A DNA stretch of 62,711 bases from Tissierellales bacterium (GTDB taxonomy: Bacteria; Bacillota; Clostridia; Tissierellales; JASKZW01), in NCBI GenBank assembly GCA_030152145.1, contig JASLIL010000112.1, forward strand, positions 1 to 62,711. Direction: 5' to 3'. The translations under genes and the position numbers were made by a program. The notes under the pieces were generated by a model. That model ran no database searches. It saw nothing but the letters and a program-made list of their open reading frames with translations, and had not been told where the DNA came from. Positions 8,025-16,234 of the stretch are shown here, piece after piece; the stretch's first letter is position 1, and the number at the start of each line of letters is the position of its first letter.

Positions 8025-9051
8025 TATATATGATCAACTAAATGATATAGATTTTAAAGTGGAGGACTATGAGGAAGAAAATTTAAGTGAAATGGAGAGA
8101 AAGATAATGAAAAAAAATATAAAAAATAGCTTAAGGGGATCAAAGAAGAATAAATCATCAAAAGCCAAGTGGATTTCCTTGGCAGCAGGATTTGGAGTTT
8201 TTATAGTAGGACTTAACAGTGGTTGGGGACAGACAGTTTACGGCAAGGCAGAAAGCAAGATAAGAGAAGTAAGCTATGGTGTTTCAGAGATGCTAGGTAG
8301 GGAAAAAAATCTAGAAAGCTACAAAAACTTAGTAAACAAGTCAGTGGAAAACAAGGGAATAGAGGTAAAATTAAATGAGGTTCTACTGGACAGAGATGAA
8401 ATTATTATATCTACAGTTATAGAGGCAGATCACAACTATGAGGGCTACCATTTAGATGATCAACTTTTTATTAATGGAAAAGCAGTTAAGGATCTATCAA
8501 AATCAGGTTTCAGCCAAGCTCTAGGAGACTCTATCTATGGAGAGGTATCCAGCTTAAATATTGGGGGAATAGACTTGGATGAGGAGCTTGAAATTGACTA
8601 CAGAATAAGATCAATTAGCTTTACTGAGGGCGAGAAAACTAAGAAGATAAAGGGACCTTGGGACTTTAAGTTTAGGGCAGATGGCCTAGAGCTAATGAAG
8701 GATACTAAGGACTACCAAATTGGTGAAAAATTTGAGATAGAGGGAATAGACTACTTTATAGACAAGATATTTGTAAATAAGATTAACAGCAAGATCTATG
8801 GCAGAAGATCAGATCTTAAGAGCTACGATATAGACCTTGTAGGCCTTAGCAATAAGGGAGAAGAAGTTAAATTCTACAACAATATAGCCAATAAGGAAGA
8901 CCTAACTTTTAAGCAGGCAACAAGTGTTGACTTAAGTGAGGTGGACTATATAGACTTTAAGGTTAACTATAGGGAACTTCCAGAAAAATCAGGTAGGATA
9001 GATACAGAGTTTAAAACTCTAGACAAAACTTTTAGAATAAATTTAAAATAA
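8014..9051 (+). CDS. DUF4179 membrane protein, likely anti-sigma factor
   Basis: A 345-residue protein. Residues 1-45 form a charged cytoplasmic segment, one membrane helix lies at about 47-66 (KWISLAAGFGVFIVGLNSG), and the extracellular part begins with a DUF4179 domain (ESYKNLVNKSVENKGIEVKLNEVLLDRDEIIIS). Proteins of this kind are encoded next to ECF sigma factors and hold them inactive until an outside signal arrives. The 11-base overlap with the sigma gene supports that role; the signal is unknown. Terminator follows. Confidence 0.85.
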   Translation: MSNNIYDQLNDIDFKVEDYEEENLSEMERKIMKKNIKNSLRGSKKNKSSKAKWISLAAGFGVFIVGLNSGWGQTVYGKAESKIREVSYGVSEMLGREKNLESYKNLVNKSVENKGIEVKLNEVLLDRDEIIISTVIEADHNYEGYHLDDQLFINGKAVKDLSKSGFSQALGDSIYGEVSSLNIGGIDLDEELEIDYRIRSISFTEGEKTKKIKGPWDFKFRADGLELMKDTKDYQIGEKFEIEGIDYFIDKIFVNKINSKIYGRRSDLKSYDIDLVGLSNKGEEVKFYNNIANKEDLTFKQATSVDLSEVDYIDFKVNYRELPEKSGRIDTEFKTLDKTFRINLK

Positions 9052-9057
9052 GACTTT

Positions 9058-9084
9058 AGGCCAGGGTGAAAACCCTGGCCTTTC
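9058..9084 (+). terminator. Terminator of the sigma/anti-sigma operon
   Basis: AGGCCAGGGT pairs with ACCCTGGCCT; only a short T run follows. Confidence 0.8.
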
Positions 9085-9154
9085 ATCTATAAATAAAAGC
9101 TGGACATGAAATATTTTTTATTTATAGTATAATGAATAGGCTGGAGGTGATAAT

Positions 9155-9505
9155 ATGTCAAATTTACCAAATTGTCCTAAGTGTAATTCAAGCTACACTT
9201 ATGAGGATATGGATCTTCTAGTTTGTCCAGAATGTTTCCATGAGTGGACTCTGGAGGAACATGAAATGAAGGAGAAGAAAGCTCTAGAAGCATCTATAGT
9301 AAGAGATGCCTTTGGAAATCAGTTAAGTGATGGAGACCATATTACCATCATTAAGGACCTGAAGGTCAAGGGAGCAAGTGATCCCTTAAAGCAGGGAACC
9401 AAGGTAAAGGATATTAGACTTGTAGAGGGTGACCACAATATAGACTGTAAAATAGATGGTTTTGGACCAATGCAGCTAAAATCTGAGTTTGTAAAAAAGC
9501 TTTAG
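9155..9505 (+). CDS. yjdM: Zinc-ribbon protein YjdM/PhnA family
   Basis: A 116-residue protein with an N-terminal zinc ribbon (CPKC at about 7-10, CPEC at about 24-27) and the C-terminal family domain (VRDAFGNQLSDGDHITIIKDLKVKGAS). The length matches the family. The old name PhnA (phosphonoacetate hydrolase) is a misnomer for this family and no phosphonate genes are nearby. Cellular role uncertain. ATG follows CTGGAGGTGA. Confidence 0.9.
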   Translation: MSNLPNCPKCNSSYTYEDMDLLVCPECFHEWTLEEHEMKEKKALEASIVRDAFGNQLSDGDHITIIKDLKVKGASDPLKQGTKVKDIRLVEGDHNIDCKIDGFGPMQLKSEFVKKL

Positions 9506-9511
9506 AATCAG

Positions 9512-9725
9512 CCCATTGGATTATGATATAATGAAATATATATACTACTATAAAAAATATACTTGGATTTCCAGGAAGAATTTTATTGTAATATAAAAAT
9601 TATTTATTAAAATAGTCAGAAAATAAAGTATTTTAATAAAATACTTAAAACATATCTGAAGAACATTAAGTTTTTCTCTAGAATTTTAAGAGGTTTATGG
9701 TATAATACAATTATAATCCAATGGG
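9512..9725. repeat. Distant 13-bp inverted repeat flanking an AT-rich gap
   Basis: CCCATTGGATTAT at 9512-9524 is the exact reverse complement of 9713-9725. The right copy overlaps the ribosome-binding site of the next gene. Between them lies AT-rich DNA with one small hairpin (9626-9646, AAGTATTTT / AAAATACTT). Confidence 0.7.
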
Positions 9726-9735
9726 AGGGATACAT

Positions 9736-10011
9736 ATGACGAAGGGTTTTAGGCAGATGTCAGTTTGCGTTTTTGTACTTAGTATTATTAATTTTATCAA
9801 CTGCTTTAAAGAAATGATTCTTTATGGTGTGTTGCATAATCTAGAATATGTGAAAAACCCTGAGGTTGCTGCTTCTTTAGGCTGGGGTGATGGTTGGGTT
9901 CTATTTGTAATTAGTTCAGCCCTACTTTTATTCTCATTTGCAGTAGTACTACAAAGCTTAAAGCTGGAAGCTATAGATGAGTCAGATTTTATAGATGCTG
10001 AAGAAGAGTAA
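9736..10011 (+). CDS. Small two-helix membrane protein, unknown function
   Basis: A 91-residue protein with two hydrophobic segments, about residues 6-28 (RQMSVCVFVLSIINFINCF) and 53-73 (GWVLFVISSALLLFSFAVVL), and an acidic tail (ESDFIDAEEE). I recognise no family. The ATG at 9736 has a well-spaced GGGAGGG; a longer form from the ATG at 9721 would place that ribosome site inside the gene. A terminator follows directly. Confidence 0.6.
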   Translation: MTKGFRQMSVCVFVLSIINFINCFKEMILYGVLHNLEYVKNPEVAASLGWGDGWVLFVISSALLLFSFAVVLQSLKLEAIDESDFIDAEEE

Positions 10012-10015
10012 TTTA

Positions 10016-10045
10016 AAGAGCTATGGACATAGCTCTTATTTTTTT
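10016..10045 (+). terminator. Terminator after the small membrane protein
   Basis: AAGAGCTATG and CATAGCTCTT form a perfect stem followed by a T7 run. Confidence 0.9.
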
Positions 10046-10108
10046 GCCCTAAGCCAGGGAAAATATGATATAATTGTAAATATTTTGACAAAAAAAGGAG
10101 ATGAGAAT

Positions 10109-11359
10109 TTGAAGAAATTAAAGGATTATATAATACTGTTATTTTTTCCAGTGTCATTTTTATTAACTGGTCTTATAATGGAAAGTCCAAGAAAGTTGGG
10201 GCTGGATCTTATAAAAATAATAGTGGAAAAAGACATACTTTTAACAGATTATCTGGAGGTTGGAGGCATAGCAGGAACCTTTATAAATGCCGGCCTAGTT
10301 AGCCTTTTTGCCATTTATCTAATCTACAAGTCGGATAAGGAAATAGATGGTATTACCATAGCCGCAGTCTACACTATAATGGGTTTTTCATTTATAGGAA
10401 AGAATATCTTAAATGTACTGCCAATCTATTTGGGAGGCTATATCTACAGCAGGTATAATGGTAGTAAGATGAAGGACTCTATAGTAGCCCTAATATTTTC
10501 TACAACCCTGGCACCTGTAGTAGGGGAGATAATATTTGGCTTTGGCTTGAATTTTAAGCTAAGCATACCCTTGGGAATACTTATGGGAGTCTTTATAGGT
10601 TTTATAGTAAGTCCCTTGGGCAATCACATGCTTAGCTTTCATAAGGGCTATAACCTATACAATATAGGTTTTACAGGAGGCATAATAGCTACAGTTATTA
10701 CCTCAGTTTTTAGGAACTTTGGCCTGGCCATGGAAACACAATACTTAATATCTCTAGATCATACTAGGTTTTTAAGTATCTACCTAGTCCTTCACTTTAT
10801 AGCTTTTATTGCCTATGGTCTAGTGAAAAATAAGGATCTAGCATCCTTTAAGAAGCTACTGGGCCATCCAGGCAGGAAGGCAGATTTTAAGGGGGAATTT
10901 GGAATCCACAATACCCTTTTAAATATGGGAATTATGGGGATTGTAGCCCTTGTATATGTATTCCTATCTGCTGGTGAAATAAGTGGACCTGTTGTAGCAG
11001 GTATTCTTACAGTAGTAGGTTTTGCAGCCAGTGGAAAACATATAAAGAATACCCTGCCAGTTCTTCTGGGTGTATATCTTACGGCCAGCCTTAATATTAT
11101 GGATATTTCCAGTCCTAGCGTTATAATGGCAGGTCTGTTTGGTACTACCCTAGCACCTATAGCAGGAGAGTATGGATTCCTGGCAGGAATGGTATGTGGC
11201 TTTCTCCACATAGGAGTAGGCTCTAATATCTTAAAGGGCCATGGTGGCCTTAATCTTTACAACAATGGTTTTTCAGGTGGAATAGTAGCAGCATTTATGC
11301 TACCTATACTGGAAACTATTAGGGCTAGAAGAAGCAGGAAGGATTTTAAGATCTTCTAG
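10109..11359 (+). CDS. DUF1576 family polytopic membrane protein
   Basis: A 416-residue membrane protein with roughly 10-12 helices. It has an internal duplication: each half ends with a matching motif, KGYNLYNIGFTGGI and GGLNLYNNGFSGGI, and each half also has a TLAPVVGE / TLAPIAGE motif. This fits the DUF1576 family of Clostridia, whose function is unknown; the inverted-duplication look suggests a transporter. The TTG at 10109 follows AAAGGAGATGA; an open frame from 9995 would run through the upstream terminator. The GNAT gene starts 10 bases downstream. Confidence 0.82.
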   Translation: MKKLKDYIILLFFPVSFLLTGLIMESPRKLGLDLIKIIVEKDILLTDYLEVGGIAGTFINAGLVSLFAIYLIYKSDKEIDGITIAAVYTIMGFSFIGKNILNVLPIYLGGYIYSRYNGSKMKDSIVALIFSTTLAPVVGEIIFGFGLNFKLSIPLGILMGVFIGFIVSPLGNHMLSFHKGYNLYNIGFTGGIIATVITSVFRNFGLAMETQYLISLDHTRFLSIYLVLHFIAFIAYGLVKNKDLASFKKLLGHPGRKADFKGEFGIHNTLLNMGIMGIVALVYVFLSAGEISGPVVAGILTVVGFAASGKHIKNTLPVLLGVYLTASLNIMDISSPSVIMAGLFGTTLAPIAGEYGFLAGMVCGFLHIGVGSNILKGHGGLNLYNNGFSGGIVAAFMLPILETIRARRSRKDFKIF

Positions 11360-11369
11360 GAGGGGGATT

Positions 11370-11813
11370 ATGGATAGGTTTGAGATAGGAAGTCTAGAGA
11401 ATAAGAAAGACTTGGACAGGATAATGGAGATTTGGCTTGAGGTAAATCTAGAGGCCCATGATTTTATAGACAGGTCCTACTGGCAGGATAATTACAGCCA
11501 TGTTAGGGAGCTTATAGGACAGGCAGAGGTCTATTCTATTGGTCATAAGGAAATTTTAGGCTTTATGGGACTTGTAGATGGCTATATAGCAGGTATATTT
11601 ATAAGCAAGTCTGCAAGAGGCCAGGGCCTAGGTTCAACGCTTATTGACAGAGCCAAGAAGGACCATGAAAAGCTTAGTCTAGATGTTTATAGGAAAAACA
11701 AGCCAGCCCTTGATTTCTACTTAGCCAGGGGCTTTGTAGTTTTGGAGGAGAAATTGGATCCTGTAAATAAGCAAGTAGAATGTTTTATGACTTGGGAGAC
11801 CAGCCTTAAATAG
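11370..11813 (+). CDS. GNAT family N-acetyltransferase
   Basis: A 147-residue protein with the GNAT fold. The acetyl-CoA loop reads SARGQGLGSTLID (about residues 83-95) and the C-terminal motif KNKPALDFYLARGFVVLEE is typical of small-molecule or peptide acetylases. The acceptor is unknown. ATG follows AGGAGGGGG. It is probably co-transcribed with the DUF1576 gene. Confidence 0.88.
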   Translation: MDRFEIGSLENKKDLDRIMEIWLEVNLEAHDFIDRSYWQDNYSHVRELIGQAEVYSIGHKEILGFMGLVDGYIAGIFISKSARGQGLGSTLIDRAKKDHEKLSLDVYRKNKPALDFYLARGFVVLEEKLDPVNKQVECFMTWETSLK

Positions 11814-11825
11814 GCTGGTTTTTTT
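11799..11825 (+). terminator. Terminator overlapping the GNAT stop codon
   Basis: ACCAGCC pairs with GGCTGGT and is followed by a T run; the stop codon lies in the loop. Confidence 0.88.
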
Positions 11826-11880
11826 ATGGGAAATAAAATTAGCTTAAATTTTTATACACAACTACAAGAATTTAATAAAG

Positions 11881-11909
11881 TTGTGGGGAAAGTTATGCTA
11901 AGATATATA
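11881..11909 (+). promoter_or_regulatory. Possible promoter of the candidate structured RNA
   Basis: TTGTGG (11881-11886), a 17-base spacer and TATATA (11904-11909). An acceptable but imperfect sigma-A promoter pointing into the gene-free structured region. Confidence 0.4.
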
Positions 11910-11915
11910 TGTAGA

Positions 11916-12613
11916 TGAGAATAGTTCTCATTAAAGAAAAGTTTGAAATTTTACAAAAGATATAGGAAAGACATAACTTTAGCTAATAGAAATGGGATTG
12001 TAATATTTACTTGGGGAGGCAGCTCTATCACTGTCTTCCCTAGGAATTTTAAAAATAGCTTTATAGGTCTTTCTAGCCTAGCTAGGGACTTTATAATATA
12101 AGTAACTTTATAAATGTAAGTGCATATCTTGTATAAACTCCTTTGGATGGATCCTGTTTTTAGGGTCAGTTTAAAAGATGGTCTAATAAAGCATTATTGC
12201 TGGCTAGGCCTATTAACCTCCCAAAAGTTATGATCTTTTAAGAACTGACTCTGGAAGAGAAGTTTTTGGATCTTCCAAAAAATACTAGTCTTATTTATCA
12301 GACTGGAGTCCCTAGCTATCAAGGACTCCAGTGGAATTTTAGAAAAAAGGCCTAGGGCCTAGGCAGAAGATTAAAAAATAGATATCCTTTACTGATTTCC
12401 GATTTTGCCAGTTTAAATCTCTAGAAAAAGCTTTAGAACTTTAGCTGGGCTTTCTTTAGAATAAAATCTAAGTTCTTCTCTTCTAATAGAATAGGAAAGT
12501 CCTACCCTTTCTCTAAGAAGTTTTAAGCTTAGCTAGTGAGATTTTTTACAAATAAGTAGGCCTTAAGTCTTTTTAAATTAAAAACCAGTCTTTGACTGGT
12601 CTTTAATTTTTTA
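11916..12613 (+). ncRNA. Candidate large structured noncoding RNA
   Basis: About 700 gene-free bases with an unusual density of stems. Seen directly: TGAGAA/TTCTCA (11916-11930); a 10-bp stem GGGGAGGCAG/CTGTCTTCCC with two G-T pairs (12013-12040); a bulged 17-bp long-range helix between 12163-12179 and 12233-12251; TTTTTGGA/TCCAAAAA (12263-12281); a 10-bp stem ACTGGAGTCC/GGACTCCAGT (12302-12332); AGAACTTTAG/CTAAGTTCT (12435-12476); TAGGA/TCCTA (12492-12504); and a terminator at 12577-12613. A possible promoter precedes it. No open frame of note is present on either strand. Size recalls OLE, ROOL or GOLLD RNAs, but I cannot match it to any of them. A decayed gene is the alternative. Confidence 0.45.
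12577..12613. terminator. Shared terminator between the candidate RNA and the AraC gene
   Basis: ATTAAAaACCAGT and ACTGGTcTTTAAT form a stem with T runs on both strands, so it can end transcription from either side. Confidence 0.82.
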
Positions 12614-12624
12614 TAGAATAAGTT

Positions 12625-13290
12625 TTAAAAGCCTTCTTTAGAAAGTCTACGGAACTCTTTTGGGGTCATTCCTTCAATTTTTTTAAAGACATTGGAAAAA
12701 TAGGACTGGCTATTAAATCCGCAGTCTAGGGCAATATCCATAACTGTATCACTAGTGTTATTAAGTAGGTTTTTGGCCCTATCTATCCTGGCCTTAACAA
12801 CATATTGGGAAAAGGTCATATCCATACACTTAGTAAAGAGATGGGAAAGGTAGGTACTGCTGACAAAGACACTTTGAGCTACTTCATCTAGGCTGATCTC
12901 CCTATCTAGATTATTCTGTATATAGTCTATAGCCTTATTTATATTAGGGTTTCTTGTGAGAGTATTCTTATTTCCAATCTTATCTATGTAAAAGCTAATC
13001 ATCTGTCTAGCCAGTAGATTTAATTTTTCCACACTGGTCTGGGCCTCTATCTTCTTGTTAAATTGTAGCCTAATATCATAAAGCATTTTTTTACATACAG
13101 GCTTGTTGTAGTAGTTTCTAGATATAATTGCATTTAAGCCAAGAATAAAGGTCTTACTAGTCCTAAGACAAGGCTGGGCCAGGGGACAGTTGTGGCTAAG
13201 TTTTTTAAACATCTTATCATAGGCCGCCAAGGCATTTTCCTCATCCTGTATGTTCATATATTCTATTAATTTATTTTCCGTATATAGCAT
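12625..13290 (-). CDS. AraC family transcriptional regulator
   Basis: A 221-residue regulator. The C-terminal AraC DNA-binding domain covers about residues 115-217 (IQNNLDREISLDEVAQSVFVSSTYLSHLFTK, then MDIALDCGFNSQSYFSNVFKKIEGMTPKEFR). The first 110 residues are helical and Cys-containing (HNCPLAQPC) and do not look like the usual sugar-binding cupin. The start follows GGAGGTG. It is transcribed towards the structured region and is divergent from the small membrane protein at 13429. Target genes are not evident. Confidence 0.9.
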   Translation of the reverse strand: MLYTENKLIEYMNIQDEENALAAYDKMFKKLSHNCPLAQPCLRTSKTFILGLNAIISRNYYNKPVCKKMLYDIRLQFNKKIEAQTSVEKLNLLARQMISFYIDKIGNKNTLTRNPNINKAIDYIQNNLDREISLDEVAQSVFVSSTYLSHLFTKCMDMTFSQYVVKARIDRAKNLLNNTSDTVMDIALDCGFNSQSYFSNVFKKIEGMTPKEFRRLSKEGF

Positions 13291-13428
13291 ATTTTACACC
13301 TCCAAGGGACATTGATAGTCATTATTAATTATATCATATCAATAAATTCTTCCAAATAAAAGAATAGCTTTAGATTGTAAACTTGGTTTTAAGGGTATAA
13401 ATAAAGAAATGATAATAGGGAGGATATT

Positions 13429-13773
13429 ATGAGTAAAACTAAAGCTAAAATAGAGATGAGTATCTTTGAAGAACCAGAGAAAACCTTTAATAGATTTTAT
13501 ACTAGTAAAAATAATTTCCTTTTGATTATATCTATTTTATTGGTTTTTTTACTAATATTTACTATGGAAGTTTCATTTAGAACTAAGGGAATTTCCCTTA
13601 AAGAAGGCTATAAGAGCTTGATTTTCTTTTTGCCTAATATTTTACTGATAGGCCTGGGACTTTTATATGAGCTTAGGAAGAATAAAAGATCTAGGGGGCT
13701 TTCAGTTTTTTACAAGCTGTCTATAGTTCTAAGTCTTATTTTGGATCTTAGCCTATACCTATATTTAAAGTAA
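13429..13773 (+). CDS. Small membrane protein of unknown function
   Basis: A 114-residue protein with three predicted helices, about residues 28-45 (NFLLIISILLVFLLIFTM), 63-79 (LIFFLPNILLIGLGLLY) and 93-111 (FYKLSIVLSLILDLSLYLY), after a 27-residue charged N-terminus. No family recognised. ATG follows AGGGAGGA. Ends at a two-way terminator. Confidence 0.6.
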   Translation: MSKTKAKIEMSIFEEPEKTFNRFYTSKNNFLLIISILLVFLLIFTMEVSFRTKGISLKEGYKSLIFFLPNILLIGLGLLYELRKNKRSRGLSVFYKLSIVLSLILDLSLYLYLK

Positions 13774-13807
13774 AAATCTTCTATATTAAGCTGTAGAAGA
13801 TTTTTTT
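13772..13807. terminator. Bidirectional terminator
   Basis: AAAAATCTTCTA and TAGAAGATTTTT form a perfect 12-bp stem with T runs on both strands, between convergent genes. Confidence 0.9.
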
Positions 13808-13811
13808 AAGC

Positions 13812-15170
13812 TTACTTTAAGATCTTTTTGATTAAGCCAAGCTTAGACTTATAGGGAGGGTATCTAAGGGGAAGATCTATTAGGTTGGATTTAACTAGGA
13901 TGCTTTTTTCATGGCTAAAGCAGTCAAAGCTTTTTTTACCATGGTAGCTGCCCATACCGCTCTGGCCTACTCCACCAAAGGGAAGCTCTGGATTGGTTAG
14001 GTGCATAAGGCTATCATTTACACAGCCTCCACCATAGGAAATACTAGTTACCACCTTCCTATAGAAGTTTTTATTTTTAGAAAATACATAAAGAGCCAGA
14101 GGTTTTTCCCTGGAATTTACAAAGTCTATGGCCTGGTCCAAATTTTCATAGCTTAGGACAGGCAGGATAGGTCCAAATATTTCCTCTGTCATAAGTCTGG
14201 ACTCAGGATCTGGATTTAGGACCAGGGTTGGGTAGATAGTATTTTTATCCACACTATACTGGCCTCCAAAGACTATATCCACAGATTCCAAGTAGGAAAG
14301 CAGTCTCTTAAAGTGTTGGGTGTTGATAACTTTAGGATAGGAGTCTAGGTCAGCAAGAATCATCTTATCCACATTCTCCTCTAGCTTTTCTAAAAAAGGC
14401 TTTTCTATAGCCTTATCCACAAGTAGATAGTCTGGGGCAACACAGGTTTGTCCAGCATTTGTAAACTTACCAAAAACTATTCTTCTTGCAGCCAGGTCAA
14501 GATCCACATCCCTATCCACTATACAAGGGGACTTTCCACCAAGCTCAAGAGTAACAGGACAAAGATGTCTGCTGGCAGCCTCCATAACTTTTTTACCAAT
14601 CTCTATTCCACCTGTATAGAAAATATGGTCAAAGCTATAGCTTAAAAGGTCTGATGAAGCTCCAGAAGTATTGACTAGGGCAATATAGTCTTCTGGAAAA
14701 TTTTCACTAATTAATTTTTCTAGGGCCTTGCTGGTCTGCCTTGACTTGCTGGAAGGTTTTAGGATAGCTGTATTTCCAGCAGCTATAGCTCCAACCAGGG
14801 GGCTAAGACAGAGAAATACAGGGTAGTTCCAGGGAGATATAATAAGAACATTTCCCAGGGCCTCTTTTAGAATATAGGACTTGGACTTAAAGTTTATTAT
14901 ATTGGTCCCTACTCTTTTGGGCTTGGCCCAGGATCTTAGGTGTTTTATGCTGTAGTTTATTTCCTCTATAACCAGGCCTATTTCAGTAGAATAGCTTTCA
15001 AAATTCGACTTGTTAAGGTCTTTTTTTAGGCCTGTCATAAGTTCTTCTTCATTTTCAAAAATGGCTTTTTTAAGTGTCCTTAGGGCATCTAGCCTAAAAT
15101 CTAGATCTTGACACTGGCCAGTCTTAAAGTAGTTTCTTTGGGCTTTGATTAAAGTTTCCAGGTCTTTCAA
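13812..15170 (-). CDS. Aldehyde dehydrogenase, class 3 type
   Basis: A 452-residue NAD(P)-dependent aldehyde dehydrogenase. It carries the N-terminal LKAQRNYFKTG seen in the class 3 group, VLIISPWNYPVFL for cofactor binding, the catalytic Glu in TLELGGKSPC, the catalytic Cys in NAGQTCVAPDY and the late EEIFGPILPVL. The C-terminus ends in a basic, weakly hydrophobic tail that could touch the membrane. The TTG at 15170 is well placed after AAGAGGTGA; the GTG at 15179 lies inside that ribosome site. It likely oxidises fatty or other long aldehydes. Monocistronic. Confidence 0.92.
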   Translation of the reverse strand: MKDLETLIKAQRNYFKTGQCQDLDFRLDALRTLKKAIFENEEELMTGLKKDLNKSNFESYSTEIGLVIEEINYSIKHLRSWAKPKRVGTNIINFKSKSYILKEALGNVLIISPWNYPVFLCLSPLVGAIAAGNTAILKPSSKSRQTSKALEKLISENFPEDYIALVNTSGASSDLLSYSFDHIFYTGGIEIGKKVMEAASRHLCPVTLELGGKSPCIVDRDVDLDLAARRIVFGKFTNAGQTCVAPDYLLVDKAIEKPFLEKLEENVDKMILADLDSYPKVINTQHFKRLLSYLESVDIVFGGQYSVDKNTIYPTLVLNPDPESRLMTEEIFGPILPVLSYENLDQAIDFVNSREKPLALYVFSKNKNFYRKVVTSISYGGGCVNDSLMHLTNPELPFGGVGQSGMGSYHGKKSFDCFSHEKSILVKSNLIDLPLRYPPYKSKLGLIKKILK

Positions 15171-15259
15171 AACTATCACCTCTTATTAAAAAAATTGACT
15201 TGTCTTAGCTAGATTATACCATGAGCCTATTTTAAAGGAAAATCCTCCCTTTCACTGGT

Positions 15260-15288
15260 TTGACACATCTATTAATCAAACATATAAT
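15260..15288 (+). promoter_or_regulatory. Consensus promoter of the thiamine operon
   Basis: TTGACA (15260-15265), exactly 17 bases and TATAAT (15283-15288): a perfect sigma-A promoter just before the riboswitch. Confidence 0.93.
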
Positions 15289-15304
15289 CAAGGTAGAAGT
15301 AAAT

Positions 15305-15388
15305 ATATGGGAGCTTAATTATAGCTGAGAGGAACCTAGGGTTCGACCATTGACCTGATTTGGATAATGCCAACGGAGGAAACCTAGC
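15305..15388 (+). promoter_or_regulatory. TPP riboswitch (THI element)
   Basis: The conserved aptamer parts are clear: GGGAGC, GCTGAGAGG, TGACCTGATTTGGATAATG, CCAACGGAGGAAA. It senses thiamine diphosphate and lies between a consensus promoter and a terminator hairpin before thiM, so it most likely causes early termination when thiamine diphosphate is plentiful. Confidence 0.95.
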
Positions 15389-15408
15389 TTGCCTTGGCAG
15401 GCTTTTTT
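15386..15408 (+). terminator. Riboswitch-controlled terminator
   Basis: AGCTTGCC and GGCAGGCT form a stem followed by T7, right behind the TPP aptamer. The 5' arm is next to the aptamer end, allowing alternate pairing. Confidence 0.85.
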
Positions 15409-15427
15409 TATTTTAAGGAGGATTAAA

Positions 15428-16234
15428 TTGGAGGAAATTTTAGGAAAAATTAGAAGGGAAAGTCCCTTAATTCATTGTATAAGTAACTATGTCACCAGTA
15501 ATGATATGGCCAATGTGATCTTGGCTACAGGTGCCAGTCCTATAATGGCAGATGAACTGGAGGAGGTAGAGGAGATAGTAGGCCTATCTAGGGCCCTGCT
15601 TTTAAATATTGGAACTATAAATAAGGACAAGCTTCAGTCTATGTTAAGGGCTGGTAAAAAGGCTAGGGAGCTGGGAATTCCAGTGGTTTTTGATCCAGTA
15701 GGAGTAGGGGCCTCTTCCTTTAGGCAGCAGGCAGCAGAAAGGATTTTAGATGAGACTGGACCAGACCTTATAAAGGGAAATATATCTGAAATTAAGTTTT
15801 TGTATCAGAAGACTGGAGAGCAGTTGGGAGTTGATTCAGAAAGCTTTAAGGAGGATTCCCTAGATGACTATATAAAAATAGTTAAGTCTCTGGCAAAAAC
15901 CTATGATTGTCTGGTTTTGATGACAGGGGAAGTGGATCTGGCAACAGATGGAGATAGGCTGGCCCTTATAAGGACAGGAAATCCTCTGATGACAAGAATT
16001 ACCGGTAGTGGCTGTATGCTGGGAGGAGTTTTGGCTAGTTTTTTAGCAGTTGAAAAAAGTCTGGATGCCCTGGTTTTAGGCTCTAGCTTCTTTACTATTG
16101 CAGGGGACAGGGCCTTGGAATACATAGGGACTAGATCCCTGGGTTTTGGAAGTTTTAGGACTAGTTTGATAGATGAAATTTCAAGGATAGACTATAAAAA
16201 TATGGAGGGAGATTTTAAGATTGAAATTTTCTAG
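15428..16234 (+). CDS. thiM: Hydroxyethylthiazole kinase
   Basis: A 268-residue enzyme that phosphorylates 4-methyl-5-(2-hydroxyethyl)thiazole with ATP, the thiazole salvage step. It has PLIHCISNYVTSNDMANV, GASPIMADELEE, FDPVGVGAS, the P-loop-like KGNISE and the catalytic GSGCMLGG. The TTG at 15428 follows AAGGAGG and begins at the family N-terminus; an open frame from 15389 would start inside the terminator. It is the first gene of the riboswitch operon and overlaps thiE by 14 bases. Confidence 0.96.
   Translation: MEEILGKIRRESPLIHCISNYVTSNDMANVILATGASPIMADELEEVEEIVGLSRALLLNIGTINKDKLQSMLRAGKKARELGIPVVFDPVGVGASSFRQQAAERILDETGPDLIKGNISEIKFLYQKTGEQLGVDSESFKEDSLDDYIKIVKSLAKTYDCLVLMTGEVDLATDGDRLALIRTGNPLMTRITGSGCMLGGVLASFLAVEKSLDALVLGSSFFTIAGDRALEYIGTRSLGFGSFRTSLIDEISRIDYKNMEGDFKIEIF

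Noticed and set aside
10813..11211. 132-codon antisense frame within the DUF1576 gene
   Set aside because: It is the complement of a strongly predicted membrane protein, with no ribosome site and no recognisable motif.
11826..12624. rnpB, tmRNA or 6S RNA in the gene-free stretch
   Set aside because: I searched by eye for GAGGAAAGTCC of RNase P RNA, the tRNA-like ends of tmRNA and a long closing stem of 6S RNA; none was present.
13311..13343. ATTGATA ... TATCAAT repeat between the AraC gene and the 13429 gene
   Set aside because: Only 7-base arms separated by 19 AT-rich bases; not distinguishable from chance.
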